DNA of 64,000 nt, taken from positions 1,426,001 to 1,490,000 of the forward strand of contig MOWL01000067.1 of the NCBI GenBank assembly GCA_002110485.1, written 5' to 3'. Numbering within the stretch: position 1 is the stretch's first letter; the number at the start of each line of letters is the position of its first letter. Below are positions 12,193 through 25,459 of the stretch, in pieces. A model generated the notes under the pieces. The model was not told the origin of the DNA and made no database searches. It saw nothing but the letters and a program-made list of their open reading frames with translations. The translations under genes and the position numbers were made by a program. The DNA is from Emergomyces orientalis. Taxonomy: Eukaryota > Ascomycota > Eurotiomycetes > Onygenales > Ajellomycetaceae.

Positions 12193-14199
12193 GACGGAAA
12201 GTATGCCTGGGGGGAGCCGCCGCGCGAAGGCTGGCTTTCTCCCTTGTTTTTGGGGTCCTTGGGGGGTTCTTATTCTGCATTCATGGAATGCTGTGGTGAA
12301 TGGCGCAGAGAGTCAAAATATCAGGTATTGAAAAGCTTGTAGTTCGTGGAGAGCCTTTTGATGTCGTTGAGCAAATGTCTGGAGTTGGAGAAGTTGAATC
12401 CTGGAGCTTTGATGGAGATTCCTGATCGGGACTAGGGCACATTCTGACGGCGGATAGTTTATCCGAGTACCGAAGCTGCCAGTTTTGTGCTGCAATCAAT
12501 TTTGCATACAGAGAGTATGGGATGATTAAGTTAGAGAAAGACGAAAAAAACTCGAAATATATCTATTCCATTGCCATCCCTCTATTCTATTCGTTTTGCC
12601 CCCAATTCTCATCCCAGAATACCAAATAACAAAGAGAGACATATATATAAAGTAGCAAACAACCAACGCTTTCCCACTCCCAACTCTCCAAACATGACAT
12701 ACCTGACAATTCGTAGGAAATGAAAACGAACTGACGGAATAAAATATATACTTAATAAAAAAAAATCAATAACCCATAAATGTAAGAAGAAACTGCCATT
12801 TCTTTTTTGTTTTGGTCGTTCTTCTTCTTTCTTTTTTTTATTATTAATTTTTAATGGGAAAAATCAAAACAGGAGGAAAGAGAATTCGCCTTTATTCTAG
12901 ATTCACCGTTTTTCTCTGGGTGATATTTGCTATCTCTCAAGGGAGGGACAGACAGACACAACGCATCAACCATGAACAATCTAAGCGTAAGCATCTCTTT
13001 GCTCACCAAACCCTAAATAAACTTCTCCCGCCCACAGTGTATTGTAGCAAAAATCCAGCCAGAGGGGGCCGGGGAGTAGACATATGACATTAAAAAGGAA
13101 ATAAATGAAACTGGGAAAAGTAGAGATAAAAACGAAGGTATGAGGTCCATCATAGCATCTAAAAATAAATAAATAAACAAAAATAGAAACGTCTAAAAAA
13201 ACGGTTTAAATAAATAAAAAACTCAATATCAAATATCAATCGAATCCGTGAAGAAAAAGTCTGAGATTAATCCAGCAACAAAATAAGATGGGGGGAGTTT
13301 TTAGTCAAGAAAGAAAAATTAAAAAGAGGCGAAATTGTAAACAAGGGAGGGAGGGCAAATGGATGCGAGAAGCATGGTTTCCGAGCAAAAAGTAACCATT
13401 TTCCGTGACATTGTATCGACATGTTCGTCAAGCCATCGAGGAAAACAGAAGTCGCCTTCATTGAAAATGGGAAGCCGGGCGAAGAGATGGAGGATAACGA
13501 CGAGTAGAGGAATATGTATAGGAGGAGCTTTTCCTATTCTATAAAATAAACAGGGGGGAGGGGATCCCCGAAAAAAAAAAAGTGACATCAGCCACCCAAG
13601 AAGTTCCCTGGATCTTGCCAGCCGAAACGGAAAACGTCAAGCAAAAGTGGCTTAGATAGGTAGTGGGAAAAGGAACAAAGTAACGGGAATAGATGATTCT
13701 AGTTGTGAAAACATCTCAAAATATATCATGGGCTCAGAAATAGGAAAAAGGGTTGGTTTGCTGGAGGTGGGAACATTGGCCGTGCTCTCGGGACTCATTT
13801 TGGTATCCTGTCTGGAAACTAGAACGGGCGGAGTGGTTGAAATGGAGAGAAGGGGGGTTTTTGTCGCACTTCAATTAGGGCCCACCCAAGGTTGTGATTC
13901 CGTCAATAAAACAAAGGGGTGATTTCCATCAAACAAGCCCGATGTTGTGTTATTAGGCCATGCATAACGGACGAGTGAGAGTGATAAAACGACATATTTA
14001 TATGTCGACCATCTTTTTCAAGATCAAGAGAATAGTTCCAAGAGATACTGGAAAGGAGAGGTAGTGAGCGGCCCAATAATAAAATCCTCCAAAAACGAAA
14101 CGGTAATGTATAGATAGATAGATGCTGAGTTTTCATTTCCCAGTGAGCCATGTATTTAATAATAAAAAAAGAGGCAAGAGGAGCCCAGTAAGGTCGAAA
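12193..14199. other. 2-kb gene-free stretch between RPB3 and the Nudix gene
   Basis: I see no supported coding region. It holds the RPB3 promoter side and the 3' end of the Nudix gene, which is transcribed toward RPB3. Much of 12,700-13,700 is A-rich. Confidence 0.5.
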
Positions 14200-15067
14200 C
14201 TATCTCTTGACAGAGCTGCGATTGAGCGCATCCAGTAGCTCTGGACGAGTCGCCAACGCAGCAGCAGCCTGCGCATAAGTAACCCATTGCCGTTTCCGCT
14301 TGTGCATCTCCGGCCACTGGGTTTCCTCACGGTCAACACGGACCTCGAAGAACTGATACAGCACCTTGGGGGCCTTTTGGGACACCTGGGCCGGGGTGCG
14401 CATGTCTGAGATCTTGCCCAGATCACGAAGGACGGTGCAGACGACGCCGGCTTCCTCCCAAGCTTCGCGGCAGGCAGCCTGCTGGGCAGACGGCTCATCC
14501 AACTCCCAGCCGCCCTTGGGAAGAACCCAGCCTCCGCGGCGAGCAGACTGGATCAAGAGCACCCTGGACTTGTCGGGGGACATGGGGACGACGCCGGCGA
14601 CGAGTCGTTCGCCGCTGGCACTATAGCCTAAAGGGGTGGGAAGGGGGGGACATGTCAGCGGAACACATTGGGAAAACATTGGCAGGCCAATAGAAGAGGG
14701 ACAACAAGCCGAAGCGGCGGGGACCGGAGGAAGGGCAGCCAGTAGGAAGGGAGGAAAGAAAGTGCCGTTCAGTGGAGCATGATGGTATTAGGAGAAGTGT
14801 AATGATGATGCCTTTTTCTTGGGCATGTTCATAGTATGAGTGTGTGCTCAGGTAAGTGGTGGTGATGATAATGATAATGATGATGATGATAAGATAAGTG
14901 GAGGATGAAATAGAGGGGGGCAAGGGGGACAGGCAGCGAGGGGCAGGCGAGGAAGGGGACACGTGCTCCAACCAAGGGTCAGCATTTGCCTGGAGGGAAT
15001 CCTGGCCATAATACTCACGCTGGTTAGTTCTCCCTGTGCGGGACTCCATCGTGCGGGACTGGGCCAT
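14200..15067 (-). CDS. aps1: Nudix hydrolase, Aps1/DIPP type
   Basis: Exons on the minus strand are 15067..15019 and 14627..14200, giving 158 residues. The Nudix box G-x5-E-x7-R-E-x2-E-E-x-G is intact near residues 56-79 (GGWELDE ... REAWEEAG). Length and the flanking VLLIQSARRGGWVLPKG segment fit the diphosphoinositol polyphosphate / diadenosine polyphosphate phosphohydrolases (DIPP; Aps1 in fission yeast), cytosolic enzymes that turn over inositol pyrophosphates and ApnA. The intron is 391 nt, long for this window. A second in-frame ATG at 15049 could also be used. The 5' region carries a CA microsatellite at 15229-15250. Confidence 0.88.
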
Positions 15068-15228
15068 CACAACCCCGACAACTTCCAGAATAATTATCTT
15101 CGTGGGAATCGAATCAAGTAATTCTTTTGTTCGCTCGTTCGCTTTTTTTCTTCCGGCGGGTTTATTCGGCTCTTTCAGCCTAGATCTGTTTTGTTCTTCC
15201 CTAATATTGATAATCTCCGGTCCTTGTC

Positions 15229-15250
15229 CACACACACACACACACACACA
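15229..15250. repeat. CA dinucleotide microsatellite
   Basis: Eleven CA units upstream of the Nudix gene. Confidence 0.9.
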
Positions 15251-16023
15251 CCACCCTTTTTGCAGCGAATAATCCTCGTAACTCAATTCCCCTTTTGTCT
15301 TCCCACAGACTGGAGCCAAAGAGGTGGCCTGCCTCGGGATAGGTCTCCAAGAGGTATATAGAGACAACAAGAGTATTGCTGTCTGGGTAAGCCCTCACGC
15401 GAGAACCTTCCTCAGCTTGTCTCCAGAACTGCCCTGTAGACAAACTCTATATATATAGAGGTATAGAATCGATATCGATACTGGGTCGACAAGTACAACA
15501 ACAGCTCGAATCTCGGCTGAAAGGGGTGTGGAGGGGGGAATTTGGGCTTGTCTTCGGTTTTCTCGTCCGCACAAAGGATTCTTCTTTTATTCCTCTTCTT
15601 CTTCGCAAACGGAATCGGGCAAGCTTAGAGCTCTGCACACCGCTCTCTATGGACGCTACCTTGAAGGAAGGGCGGGTTTTCGGAGGTTAAGAGGTGGGTA
15701 GGTAAAGGTAAGGTAGCTAGTTTTCTATATCTTGAGGATAATGAGGCGGATGCGGATACGGATGCAGATCGAGCACAGAGGGAAAGGAGGAAACAGGAGA
15801 TATCGAATGGTGTAGAGTATATCGTAGGGGGATCTTTGAACACGGACGGAAAAAGAGCTTCCCTTTCAGTCCCGCGGAGGCCGGGGCTGGGGAAGAGTAT
15901 GATTCCTGAGAGGAGCTGAGGGAGTAAAACAAGACATTGTAGTGAGAGAGAAATAAAATTAAATAAATATATAGGAAGGGAAGCGGGACAGGTAAGGGGA
16001 GGATTGAGGTAGTAGTAGTGGGA

Positions 16024-16025
<2 letters not shown>

Positions 16026-16060
<35 letters not shown>
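16026..16060. repeat. GA dinucleotide microsatellite
   Basis: An almost perfect GA repeat with one AAA interruption, in intergenic DNA. Confidence 0.9.
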
Positions 16061-19000
16061 CGGGGGACTGCGGAGTGCGGGAGGAAGGGGAGTATAGCTA
16101 AAAAATAAAATTTAAAAATAATTATAAAAAATAAAAATAAAAAAGCGCCGGAGGTCGCCAGAGGTTATTTTTTTGGTGCTTTTTTTTTTTAAAAAAAAAA
16201 AACCCCCTTTTTTGAGCCTACTTCTAGTCCCTTTATTATCCGTACTTTCTTCTTCCTTTTTTTTTGGCTTCCGGGATGGGGACTGGAACAATTTGGAGGC
16301 TATGACGGACACTGACTTTAAAACTACATTGACGGCTTTGGTCCGGTACAGCACACCAATATTTTTCTGCTCAATTTCAAATTCAATATTGTGGGAGGCA
16401 AAGATGTCCCAGGGACCTAGATTTACCTGTTATTAGTCTTGGGAGGGGACATACCCGACCACAAGAAAGGGAGTGGGTTGCAATGTATCATATTTTTGGG
16501 TGGGATGTACAGTACTGGATGTACTGTACCATGGGCAGGAACTGTTAGTGCTGAGTCGGACAGCTAAACTGTATTATATCGGACTGGCTGAGAACCGGCA
16601 CTCTGATATAGTTGCAATCCATGGTGATATATCGAAGTTTCTACATACCCAGTAGTTATGTTAAAAAAGCTCCTGAAAATTTGTGTTATATCGGGGATCC
16701 TTAGTATATTTAAAATTCCGCATAGCCTTTACCCTTCGAGGCCCGATGGTTATTAGCCTTTCAAACGAGATATAGTTAGATCTCTATTTTCTATTTTCTT
16801 TCTATGCGGAAGGTATTTTTAAATAACCCAATAAATTAAAGTTGAACATTTCAAACCCGACTTGCTAAAAAAAAAAGAAATTATTATGTATCATTGTCGT
16901 CATCAGGAATCTAGCAATCTAGTTTAAACCCAAGCGCGGTTTTGGGATATTGTCCTCTCTCCGCTCATTCTTCCTACAATAATGCTGCCCGGAAAGGAAT
17001 GTCTGGGCGAGAAAAGTCTCACCGTTTTTTTGTTTGAAACCGGCCGTTATTTTAAAGAAAATCGTAATGGGCAAGCAGATCCTCCATTTCCATTTCCCGA
17101 TAAAAATGCCTAATATTTTATCATTATTATTGGTTTCATCTCGGTCTCCATCTCATAATATCCGCTAAAATAAACGGCCAAAGAGATGTGTGGATTATTT
17201 TATACGGAGTTAAAGGACATCAAAGTATTAACCTTAATTTTTAGTAACCAAAAAAAGAAAAAAAATTTAAAAAATGAAATAAAGAAAAAATAAAGAAAAA
17301 ATAAAGAAAAAGGACTAAGGGTGCGAAAGAAAAAGAATTGAATCTTGAAGAGAAGAGCAAATGAGGATATCAAAGCAGTGAAAAATACCCACCCTTAACT
17401 AATGCATGCAGCCAACTTATATTATTATTATTATATCCAGTTCTGACTCCTCGCTGCTCGCCGTGGTTAAATACTATATCTGGCCCAGCAAATGAGCAGA
17501 TCGCCGGCCCCTCCTCCCCACCTCCCCTCCTTCGGGACTAAACGACGGCGTCATGCATGTGTTGGGAAATCTTGACTCCATCCTAAATACAGAAGAAAGG
17601 AAAAAGATATCGCCCTGTGAGGAGCGCCTAATCCTGGCTCGTGCTCAGCGCTGCTTCTGCGACTCGTCGAGATTTATGTATGATTATAGCAGCATATTTT
17701 TCTCCCACTACGACTCCTGACCGACTGCCTGCTGCTACTGCGGTGCACAACAGCAAGCCCCGTTCGGCGTGCGGGTGGTTTGATCCTGAAACAACGGCCA
17801 TCGAATGACAGCTTTGTAATCACCAGTGCGAAGAAAGAAGCGGATCGAGGCTGAAAATAGGTTACATGGAGTTCACTCCATAATCAGGATTAACTATTTG
17901 ATGTGTTATTCTGAAGGCGGTTTATCGATCCATCCACTGACTTGGTCGGCCCTGTCCTGCTTCTCCCCCCTCCCCCGGCCTTATTCCCTCCTTGGCCTTC
18001 TGGGTCGTGTTTATCCCAGATACTAAATATCAAAATGCAGCTAACTATATTTCCTTTTCTCAGTGATTTGATTTGACTCAACCTTGTTTTTTTTCGCTTG
18101 CTTGTGCAACTTCAGCAAACCGGACCAGGGATTGAGTGTCTCCATACCTAGGTAGCTGGCTGGGGCAGATGAATGATTGGTGTTGATTTCGTGCAGCTAG
18201 GTATGTTAAGCTAACTAAGGCGGGAAGTGGAAAAGGCAGCCAATTAACCGCTGCGAGTGCTGAGAGGTTGGACCAGGATGGAAGAAACCTTCTAGAAGAA
18301 CGGCAGGATGGGCATGATAGGCATGATGGCGGCACGGGCTTCGTAAACCAAATGGGCTCGATTTTCCTGTTTTCTTATTGTTATCCTTGCCGTTGCTTGC
18401 TTGCTACGTGGTGATCATTCCCCCCCAGCCTTTCTCTCTTCCCATTGCTTGACTGGGTTTTGCTTTTTCTATTTTATATTTCTCTTCTGCTCTTTCTCTT
18501 CCTTCTTCGACATGTCTCCCTCTCATACAGAGTCTCACGGTTGATCGTTTCCGATGTGAATTACGCACCGCCCCGTTTATCCCTCCCTGACACTACCCTT
18601 GATGGTTGGCAAATGCCCCAAGGAAATATATCTCCGCATGGCGCTTCCGAGGTTTTCTCCATTATTAAATAGGCTTGGAAGACTGGGTCTTCAAACAGCA
18701 AGCCTAAAAAAAAGTAAAAATTAACCAAAGAAGGAGAGGATACAGAACGTACACAAAAAAAAGAAAATATGCGGCCCGATCCACAGATCTTCCTGTCCAG
18801 CTGTCAATCTCCTCCGCTACCGGATAATATCATCAACTATTCTGCTCCATAGCTGCCTGATATTCCCTTTCCCCCACCTTCCCCCGCCCCATTTGAGCTT
18901 ATGATGTCGTTGGCTAATTCGGGTCGCGGAAATTTATGGGTCCTTTTAAAGGAACACTGTGCATAATTTACCTGCGCAAGCGTTAGAGTTAGTTAAACCA

Positions 19001-20450
19001 CCTTTTCATTCCCTTCCCATGTGGTACTTTTGACCTTGAGCCAGGAGAAACGACTAGATTGTCTGACGGTGGACGATGGCCATAAAACATCACCACGTTT
19101 TTTTTTTGCAGCACGGCATTGGGTACTTTATGGCATGTACATGTGCATGCTGTTGCTCCTTTCCCCTTGGTTTCATCCCTTCTCTATATTGGATTACGAG
19201 AAATAAATAACCCGCCCTTCAGAAGAAAATGGAACTCACCCAACCAACTCTATCAAATGAGTGCCTTCCAGCTCATATTCGAAGGAAAAACGATTCGGCT
19301 CCGCCTGGGCCACTCTGGGTCACAGGGTTTCCGCTAAGTCCTCAGCGATGCTACACATCATTCCTGAGTTCGTTAATTGAACTATTCGACGAACATCCAT
19401 ATGAGAATAGGGATAAAACTGGCCCATTACCTAAGAGCACCAGAAAGGGATGGATATAAAAACAGGATCATTCATCTTTGCTGTCACTGTCGTTGTGCAA
19501 CTTACCAACCTTGTCCACATACAGCCTTCTACCTCCCCAATTTTGTTTCGTCGTTCAGAAACCTAGCTTGATACTAAGTCGATTTACCTTCTTGTCTTGG
19601 ATAACATTACTGGGAGAATCATAAAGGTGTTGTCAAACCCCGCTGAGATGTTATATCCGAATATCTTCAGGGAGACTTACAGATGTTCATCAACCCCGGG
19701 TCAACCTGACTGCAAGAAACCATCTTCCAATATCCTTTCTGCCACTATAATCCTCCCACCGTGTGGGTTGAGCAGTCGTGGTCTCGATTATAGAGCGCGG
19801 GATGCGTGAAAAATATCGCTATCTGATATCAGAAGGCCCGACATCACTTTCCTAAGGCTCGGGGGGGTTCTTGATGCTTCCGATACAGGGTAAGAGGGTG
19901 AATGGGGAAACTGGAGACCGGTGTATGGAAGAAGTAGAAGTAATATGGAATTGACATGGCTATTTGGGAACGTTTTGGGTTCCCCTTGCTTGGATGTGAA
20001 ATCCACTAGTTCTAGTTGGAACCTAAGGTGTATATGAACAAATGTCTATAAATGAAATATAGAAGCGGCCCGTAACGTTGCTTCATTTATCACATTTCTT
20101 CATTTATCACAATTTAGCTGCTGTGTAGATCTAGATTGGCGGTGAAATGCTCAAAGACTGCAGTTGTCCACGTGGGCTGTTTCCGCCCAGGGTTGGCAGC
20201 CGTGGTCACGGGATCTCCGCCGCCACAGTGCCTCTTGGCGTTGCCAAGCCTCGACTTCAAACCGCCTTCAAACATGTTCATGATTCTCTTTTCTTCAGTT
20301 GTTGTTTCAATACAGTCCATATTTATTGTAGCAGAATACTTGTCGCTGGGTTTGACGGACCTCATGGTCTCTTACCAATAACCACAATTAATAAATAGTT
20401 TGAAGCGTAAAGTTTGCTCTGTTTTATATTCCTTTCCCCGTTGACCAAGG

Positions 20451-22824
20451 ATGTCATCATCAGACGAGGAGGAGAAGCTGCCTAAGCAACCACCCTTATC
20501 TATCATCAAGCCAAATGGTAGGTGGGCAAATTTCTTCTAGTACGGCAAACAGAGAACCTTTTTCTGCTTTGTAAAGGGAATTTAGCTTTGGGCATTAGTT
20601 ACTAATAGCTCGTTGCCCGTCTTCTCTATGTCCCGCTTCCAACTATAACCAAATTTTAATGACCATGCCTCTGACATATTGATATACAGGGTACCAGCGG
20701 AACTCATGCGGTTACTGCAAATCTGATAATGGAAGTTGGTCTCACTTTTCCCCCTCTCCAGGCCTTAATTTCCTTGTGTACGAATCAACCAATGTAAGTA
20801 GACAGTATCTGACAATCTATATCTTTGAATAGGCGTATCCTACTATGCCTCGTCCAAAGCCATGCGTGTGGAAGAATATCAGGAGCTGCTTGATCGAGGG
20901 TGGAGACGGTAAGAGCATGCTCATTCCCTTTTGGCTTTAAACTACATGTCCGGTTTTGCGTTATGCAACTAAGCTACTTGTACTCAGTACCTAGGTACGG
21001 CATGGTTTGAGCTAAACATCTGTTTTAGGTCCGGGACACTTTACTATAAACAAAATTTAGAACGCTCGTGCTGTCCGCATTATACGATAAAGTGCGCATC
21101 GTCCATGCATGTTTTTGGTGTGCTTTTAGCACCTTCTTTCCAGGTGTTCTGCCAACTTTTGTTCTAAATAATCCCCGTCTCTATAGGCTAGACCCTACTG
21201 TTTTCAAGCCAAGAAAGGACCAGAGACTAGCCTTGAATCGCTGGAATAAATTCGTGTTGGGCCAGTCTTATATTCGAAGTGCCGCAAGGCTCTGCCCCAA
21301 AACTCGGGAGTATGTTGTCTGGCTAAATCGGCGTCCCCAGGGATCTTTTACATTTTCAGATGCGTGGGTGATTTCAGTAAAAATATGATATTAATATTGT
21401 TAACTTACATACAGGGAGAAGAAATTCCGAAAGACGAAGTTTGATTTATTCCAACGAGTCCATGAAGTAGAATATGCCAATGTCAAAAAAACTAGGGATC
21501 CGAAAACGAAAAGGCCTATTGAACCTGCACATCGGTTTGAGGTGAATATTGAATCGGATTCTTTCTCACAAGCAAAGTTTGTCCTTCCTTAGCTCCCTCA
21601 CTCTCGCTCCCTATGCATATATAGCGAACCCCTTTATGAGGACAGAAGATTGACGACTTTTTGCAGGTATGACCTTTTCCTAAAGTATCAAATGACAATA
21701 CACAAGGAGCCTGCATCAAACTGGAGCGTCCCCTCCTTCAAGCGGTTCTTATGCTCTGGTATTAATAGGACGACAATCAGAGAAGGCTCAAAGGAACAGA
21801 AGCTTGGGTCTTACCACCAATGCTATCGGCTGGATGGCAGGCTTATAGCAGTGGCGGTTCTGGATTTGCTGCCACATGCCGTGAGTTCGGTTTATATATT
21901 GTATGTTTTCTTTTTTTTAATCCCATAAATCTCACCCGTAGTAAATACGCCAGATGGATAAACTGACTGCTGGTAGCTATGACACAGAGTACAGTGACTA
22001 TGAATTTGGAAAGCTTAGTGCTCTTCGAGAAATTGCCTTAAGTATTGAGGGGAATTATCAATACTACTATATGGGTAAAATAACATTCGGTTTTCGCTTT
22101 CGTCATAATGGATTTTGTCCTCTAACCTACATTCCGAACATTATTTAGGCTTCTACATACACTCCTGTCAAAAAATGCGGTACAAGGCGAATTTCCAGCC
22201 TCAGTATGTTTTAGGTGGGTAGAACATTCTCCGCGCAGTCTTCCAAAAGAATTTTCAATTGTTCCTGACTTATCTGTATACTATAGACCCAGAAAGCTTG
22301 ACGTGGGATCCCCTTGATGATTACAAAGAGAAGCTTGATCGACGTCCATACGTATCTCTTTCTCGTGACCGTGCGTTAGAGGCTACCATACAGGCAGGCG
22401 GTGAAGTCGAAGCTCAGTCATCGGCTAAAGCGAACGAAACATCGCACCTTGAACCTGGTGTTGATGAGGAAAAAATGTCCTTATTTGACATCCATATGCC
22501 AGGCGTCTTGACTTTACAGCAAGTAAAGGAACAGGTGGATCTAGATCATTGGAAACTTCTTGTGCGTGGTGTTCTGGTGGAAATGACCGTGAGTCACCCT
22601 TTTCGCTCTTTCGTCTAGTCCATGTTTTTTTTGTTTTTTTATTATTTTTTAAACAGAACGAAACTGATTCAATAACCAATGCGATCTCTTCGTATATGCA
22701 GGACCTGGTTCCATGGGATAAGTCAGATATCAAGCATCCCCAGTCGATAAAGGGAATCGTTGCTGAACTTGCTGCGGCGCTAGGGCCGAGAGTTGTTGAG
22801 AATTCTGCTGTTGTTTTGTTTTAA
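20451..22824 (+). CDS. ATE1: Arginyl-tRNA--protein transferase ATE1
   Basis: Eleven exons: 20451..20517, 20690..20734, 20833..20908, 21029..21091, 21187..21309, 21415..21576, 21667..21900, 21977..22074, 22149..22214, 22287..22588 and 22657..22824. They give 467 residues. ATE1 moves arginine from Arg-tRNA to acidic N-termini and so creates primary N-degrons. The N-terminal domain holds the CGYC cysteine motif (residues about 28-31), the segment YYASSKAMRVEEYQ and the CCPHYT motif. The C-terminal GNAT-like domain holds LDLLPHAVSSVY, FGKLSALREIAL and YYMGFYIHSC. Intron 2 needs a GTTGGT donor; the nearby GTAAGT gives the wrong frame and loses the conserved YYASSK. The last intron has two in-frame acceptors, 22656 and 22701, differing by 15 codons. 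Confidence 0.93.
20987..20998. repeat. 12-bp palindrome GTACCTAGGTAC
   Basis: A perfect palindrome inside intron 3 of ATE1. It shares its core with palindromes at 18145-18154 and 26453-26464. Confidence 0.85.
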
Positions 22825-23446
22825 ACTAAGTATTCAGAAGAGAGCTTTAATTTTTTCGCAGGTGCACTGGGAATTTATAATAATCAAAGACTTTCACGAG
22901 GATATGATTCGAATTCCAAGCGTTCTATTTAATTGATTATATCAAAATACTTGCTTATATGTACAGTATATACATGTAGATGTGATGTGCAAGCGCTTTA
23001 TATGTATGTACTGTACCTAGATGAGTTATGTGCAGATCTGAAACCCCTTGCTATTTACTGCCGGTCTGGAGTATTTATTTTGTACTTGAGAAGACAGATT
23101 GAAGGCGAGCCAAACTGTGAGGCGTTTTTCTTACCACGTCGTAACTACATAAAGGATGTTAAAAGTAAACCAAAATAGCTTCGAAGGATAAACTATGGGG
23201 AATGTTCGCATTTGAGCTGGGTCTTTGGGTTGTTCTGCGGGGGCTTCTGACCTCGCTCACCCTCGATGGAAAAACCAACATCATGTGGGTTTAAATACCT
23301 GTGTATGTAGTTATGATTCTCGTTATTATTTCGTTATATCTCTCTTGATACACGATTCCCTCGATACTGTAGTGTTTTTAAAGTTCATTACATGGACCTC
23401 ATGTAATTTGCATTATTTTATTTCCCCTTTGAACGCTATATCGTCG
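22825..23446. other. Spacer between ATE1 and the ankyrin gene
   Basis: AT-rich, with no supported gene. It contains two copies of TGTACTGTAC-like sequence, one at about 23004 and a related one at about 22962. Confidence 0.5.
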
Positions 23447-25459
23447 ATGAATAATTCTCGCTACCTGCATATTTCCGCCAGCAATAACGATAATGGCGGA
23501 GGCAACGACGATATCTCCTATATCCTAAACAGCCAACGTTTATCAGGGTTTATATTACCCTCAAATCAACCCAATGATACCGCAACCATCATCACTCTTC
23601 CCGAGTACACGGAGTTCGACGGCAGACCACCTTCGCCCACCCCAACCTACCTACCACACGATTGAGGAGCAAAACGATGGCCAACGCAAGCAACTTTCCA
23701 CACACCTGTTACCAGTTGATACAAAAAGGAAAAATCCAAATCCCAGACTATTAGCCACTCCAGCCCCATTTTTGGCTCACCCCTACAAAGCTAAATTCCC
23801 ACCAATTGTCCTTCCTGGCTCGACATATCCTCTCTCCCTACCATCAGATGCAGAACTCGCCAAAGCCCTACATGGTACTGCCAAAAATGGGGATGAAGGT
23901 GCAGTTCGCTATCTCGTAGGCCGTGGAGCAGTGGTCGATTCAAGGGAAGCAAGCACTGCTTTTACACCCTTGCATCAAGCGGCAATGAGAGGCCATCTCG
24001 CCATTACAAGCTTCCTTCTGGAAAATGGCGCCGATCCACAAGCGAAAAATGATCAGGGACAAACTGCCCTTCATCTGGCGGCGAGAAATGGAATGTTACC
24101 AGTGGTGCAGTTGCTTCTAGATCACGGAGCAATGGTGAATGCTACCAGCCATAACGGCAAAACTGCGCTCCACAAAGCTGCGAAAGGGAATCGTCTTGCC
24201 ACTGTGGAGCTACTGCTAGATCACGGAGCTGATGCGAATGCTTTAGATGCATTTTTTGTAACGCCAGTGGATGTGGCTGCGGCACAGCAGAATAGTGGAC
24301 CTGTCGTCGAGCTCTTGCTGAAGAGAGGGGCTGATGTGAAGAATGATCATGTGCCCAAGGCTCTGCGCTACGCTATTCGCAGCGGCGAGATGGCTACTGT
24401 TTCCTTTCTGCTCGAATATGGATCGAAAATGAAACCATACTGTGGTTGGTCAGTGCTGCGCACAGCCGTCGTCAGTGGGTCCGTTGAAATGATCGGAGTG
24501 TTGTTAGATCATGGCGCCAACATTGAAGAAAAGGATGATAACGGGAGAACAGCATTGCACCAGTCAGCTGTTAGTGGGAAATTACTAGTCATAAAGTACC
24601 TCCTTGAGCGCGGGGCGGATGCAAACACTTTGGACGTCAATGACGGCTCCCCTGCGGAATTGGCATCAATCTACCACCACGAAGAGGCATGCGAGACCCT
24701 GCAAAAAGCGCAGACCAAGACAACTCGCCACACCCACAGGAAGCGAGCCAGCCCGTATACAGGTCGCGATCCAGCATCAGGCTTCGTGATAGTTTTGGAT
24801 TGCGAGAACTACACCACTGAGGAAACGTACGACAAACTGATCGTGCAAGCGGAAGCTGGATTCCTCAGATCCAATATTCTCGACCTTTGCATGTGGCGGA
24901 ACCAGGCTGAATACTACATATTCAAAGCTACTTACTGCGATAGCCCTGTTTATATCCCCTGGCGCGATATCGAGAAAGCGATTTAGATATATTGCGATGC
25001 CCTTGAACTGAGTCCTAATACCCGGGCATCGTTTTGGATCCCACTCGGCCGCCTATATATGAAGGCAGGGTATCTAGATTCGGCTATCAGAGTCTTTGAA
25101 CGAGTTGCGGACACCCACGAGCGGATGAGAGGTTATTTGGTATCACTGCTTCCGGATCTGTTCGTTGATGTTGGTCATGCTTATCTCGCGCGGGGGGATC
25201 AAGTCAACGCTACTGCTGCGTATAGGAAATATACGAAGGCTGGCGGATGTCCTCATGATGGTGGAAGTTTATCGGGGATGCGTGCATGGATATAGATAGC
25301 CCCAATGAAGCGGTTAGTGCATATGAAGAGGCGATTCGGGTGTCCAAGGGAGTTCATAACAGGGTGATGTGGAAATCCTTGGGGGATGCGCACATGGCGG
25401 CGGGAGAGCTGGAGGCTGCGAATAAGGCGTATGGGGAGTATACGAGGAGGTTGGCATAA
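23447..25459 (+). pseudogene. Ankyrin-repeat/TPR protein gene, broken
   Basis: The main open frame, 23574..24986, codes for 470 residues with about eight ankyrin repeats (residues about 95-385), recognised by recurring TALHLAAR / LLLDHGAD patterns. A region I do not recognise (VLDCENYTTEE...) follows. Translation ends at TAG 24984-24986. The same frame beyond it stays protein-like for about 85 codons with two TPR-like helix pairs (LGRLYMKAGYLDSAIRVFE; VGHAYLARGDQVNATAAY). A frame change near 25255 leads to more TPR-like sequence (WKFIGDACMD; WKSLGDAHMAAGELEAANKAY) ending at 25459. A protein-like frame also lies upstream in another phase (23447-23660). Reading this as one ankyrin-TPR gene with two or three lesions is an inference. 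A working ankyrin protein ending at 24986 is the alternative. Confidence 0.65.

Larger units (their letters stand above)
15068..20450. other. 5.4-kb gene-free divergent stretch, Nudix to ATE1
   Basis: I can support no gene. Contents: a CA microsatellite (15229-15250), a GA microsatellite (about 16026-16060), T10/A12 runs back to back (about 16180-16202), an 8-bp inverted repeat (16507-16514 with 16522-16529), AT-rich DNA (16,600-17,400), and a TACCTAGGTA palindrome at 18145-18154. An 83-codon minus frame at 20114-20365 has fair amino-acid composition, but no homology comes to mind. It would start only 86 bp from the ATE1 start. Confidence 0.5.

Noticed and set aside
20114..20365. 83-codon minus-strand frame just upstream of ATE1
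   Set aside because: The composition is acceptable but I know no similar protein. Three frames are open over the same bases and it would start only 86 bp from the ATE1 ATG.
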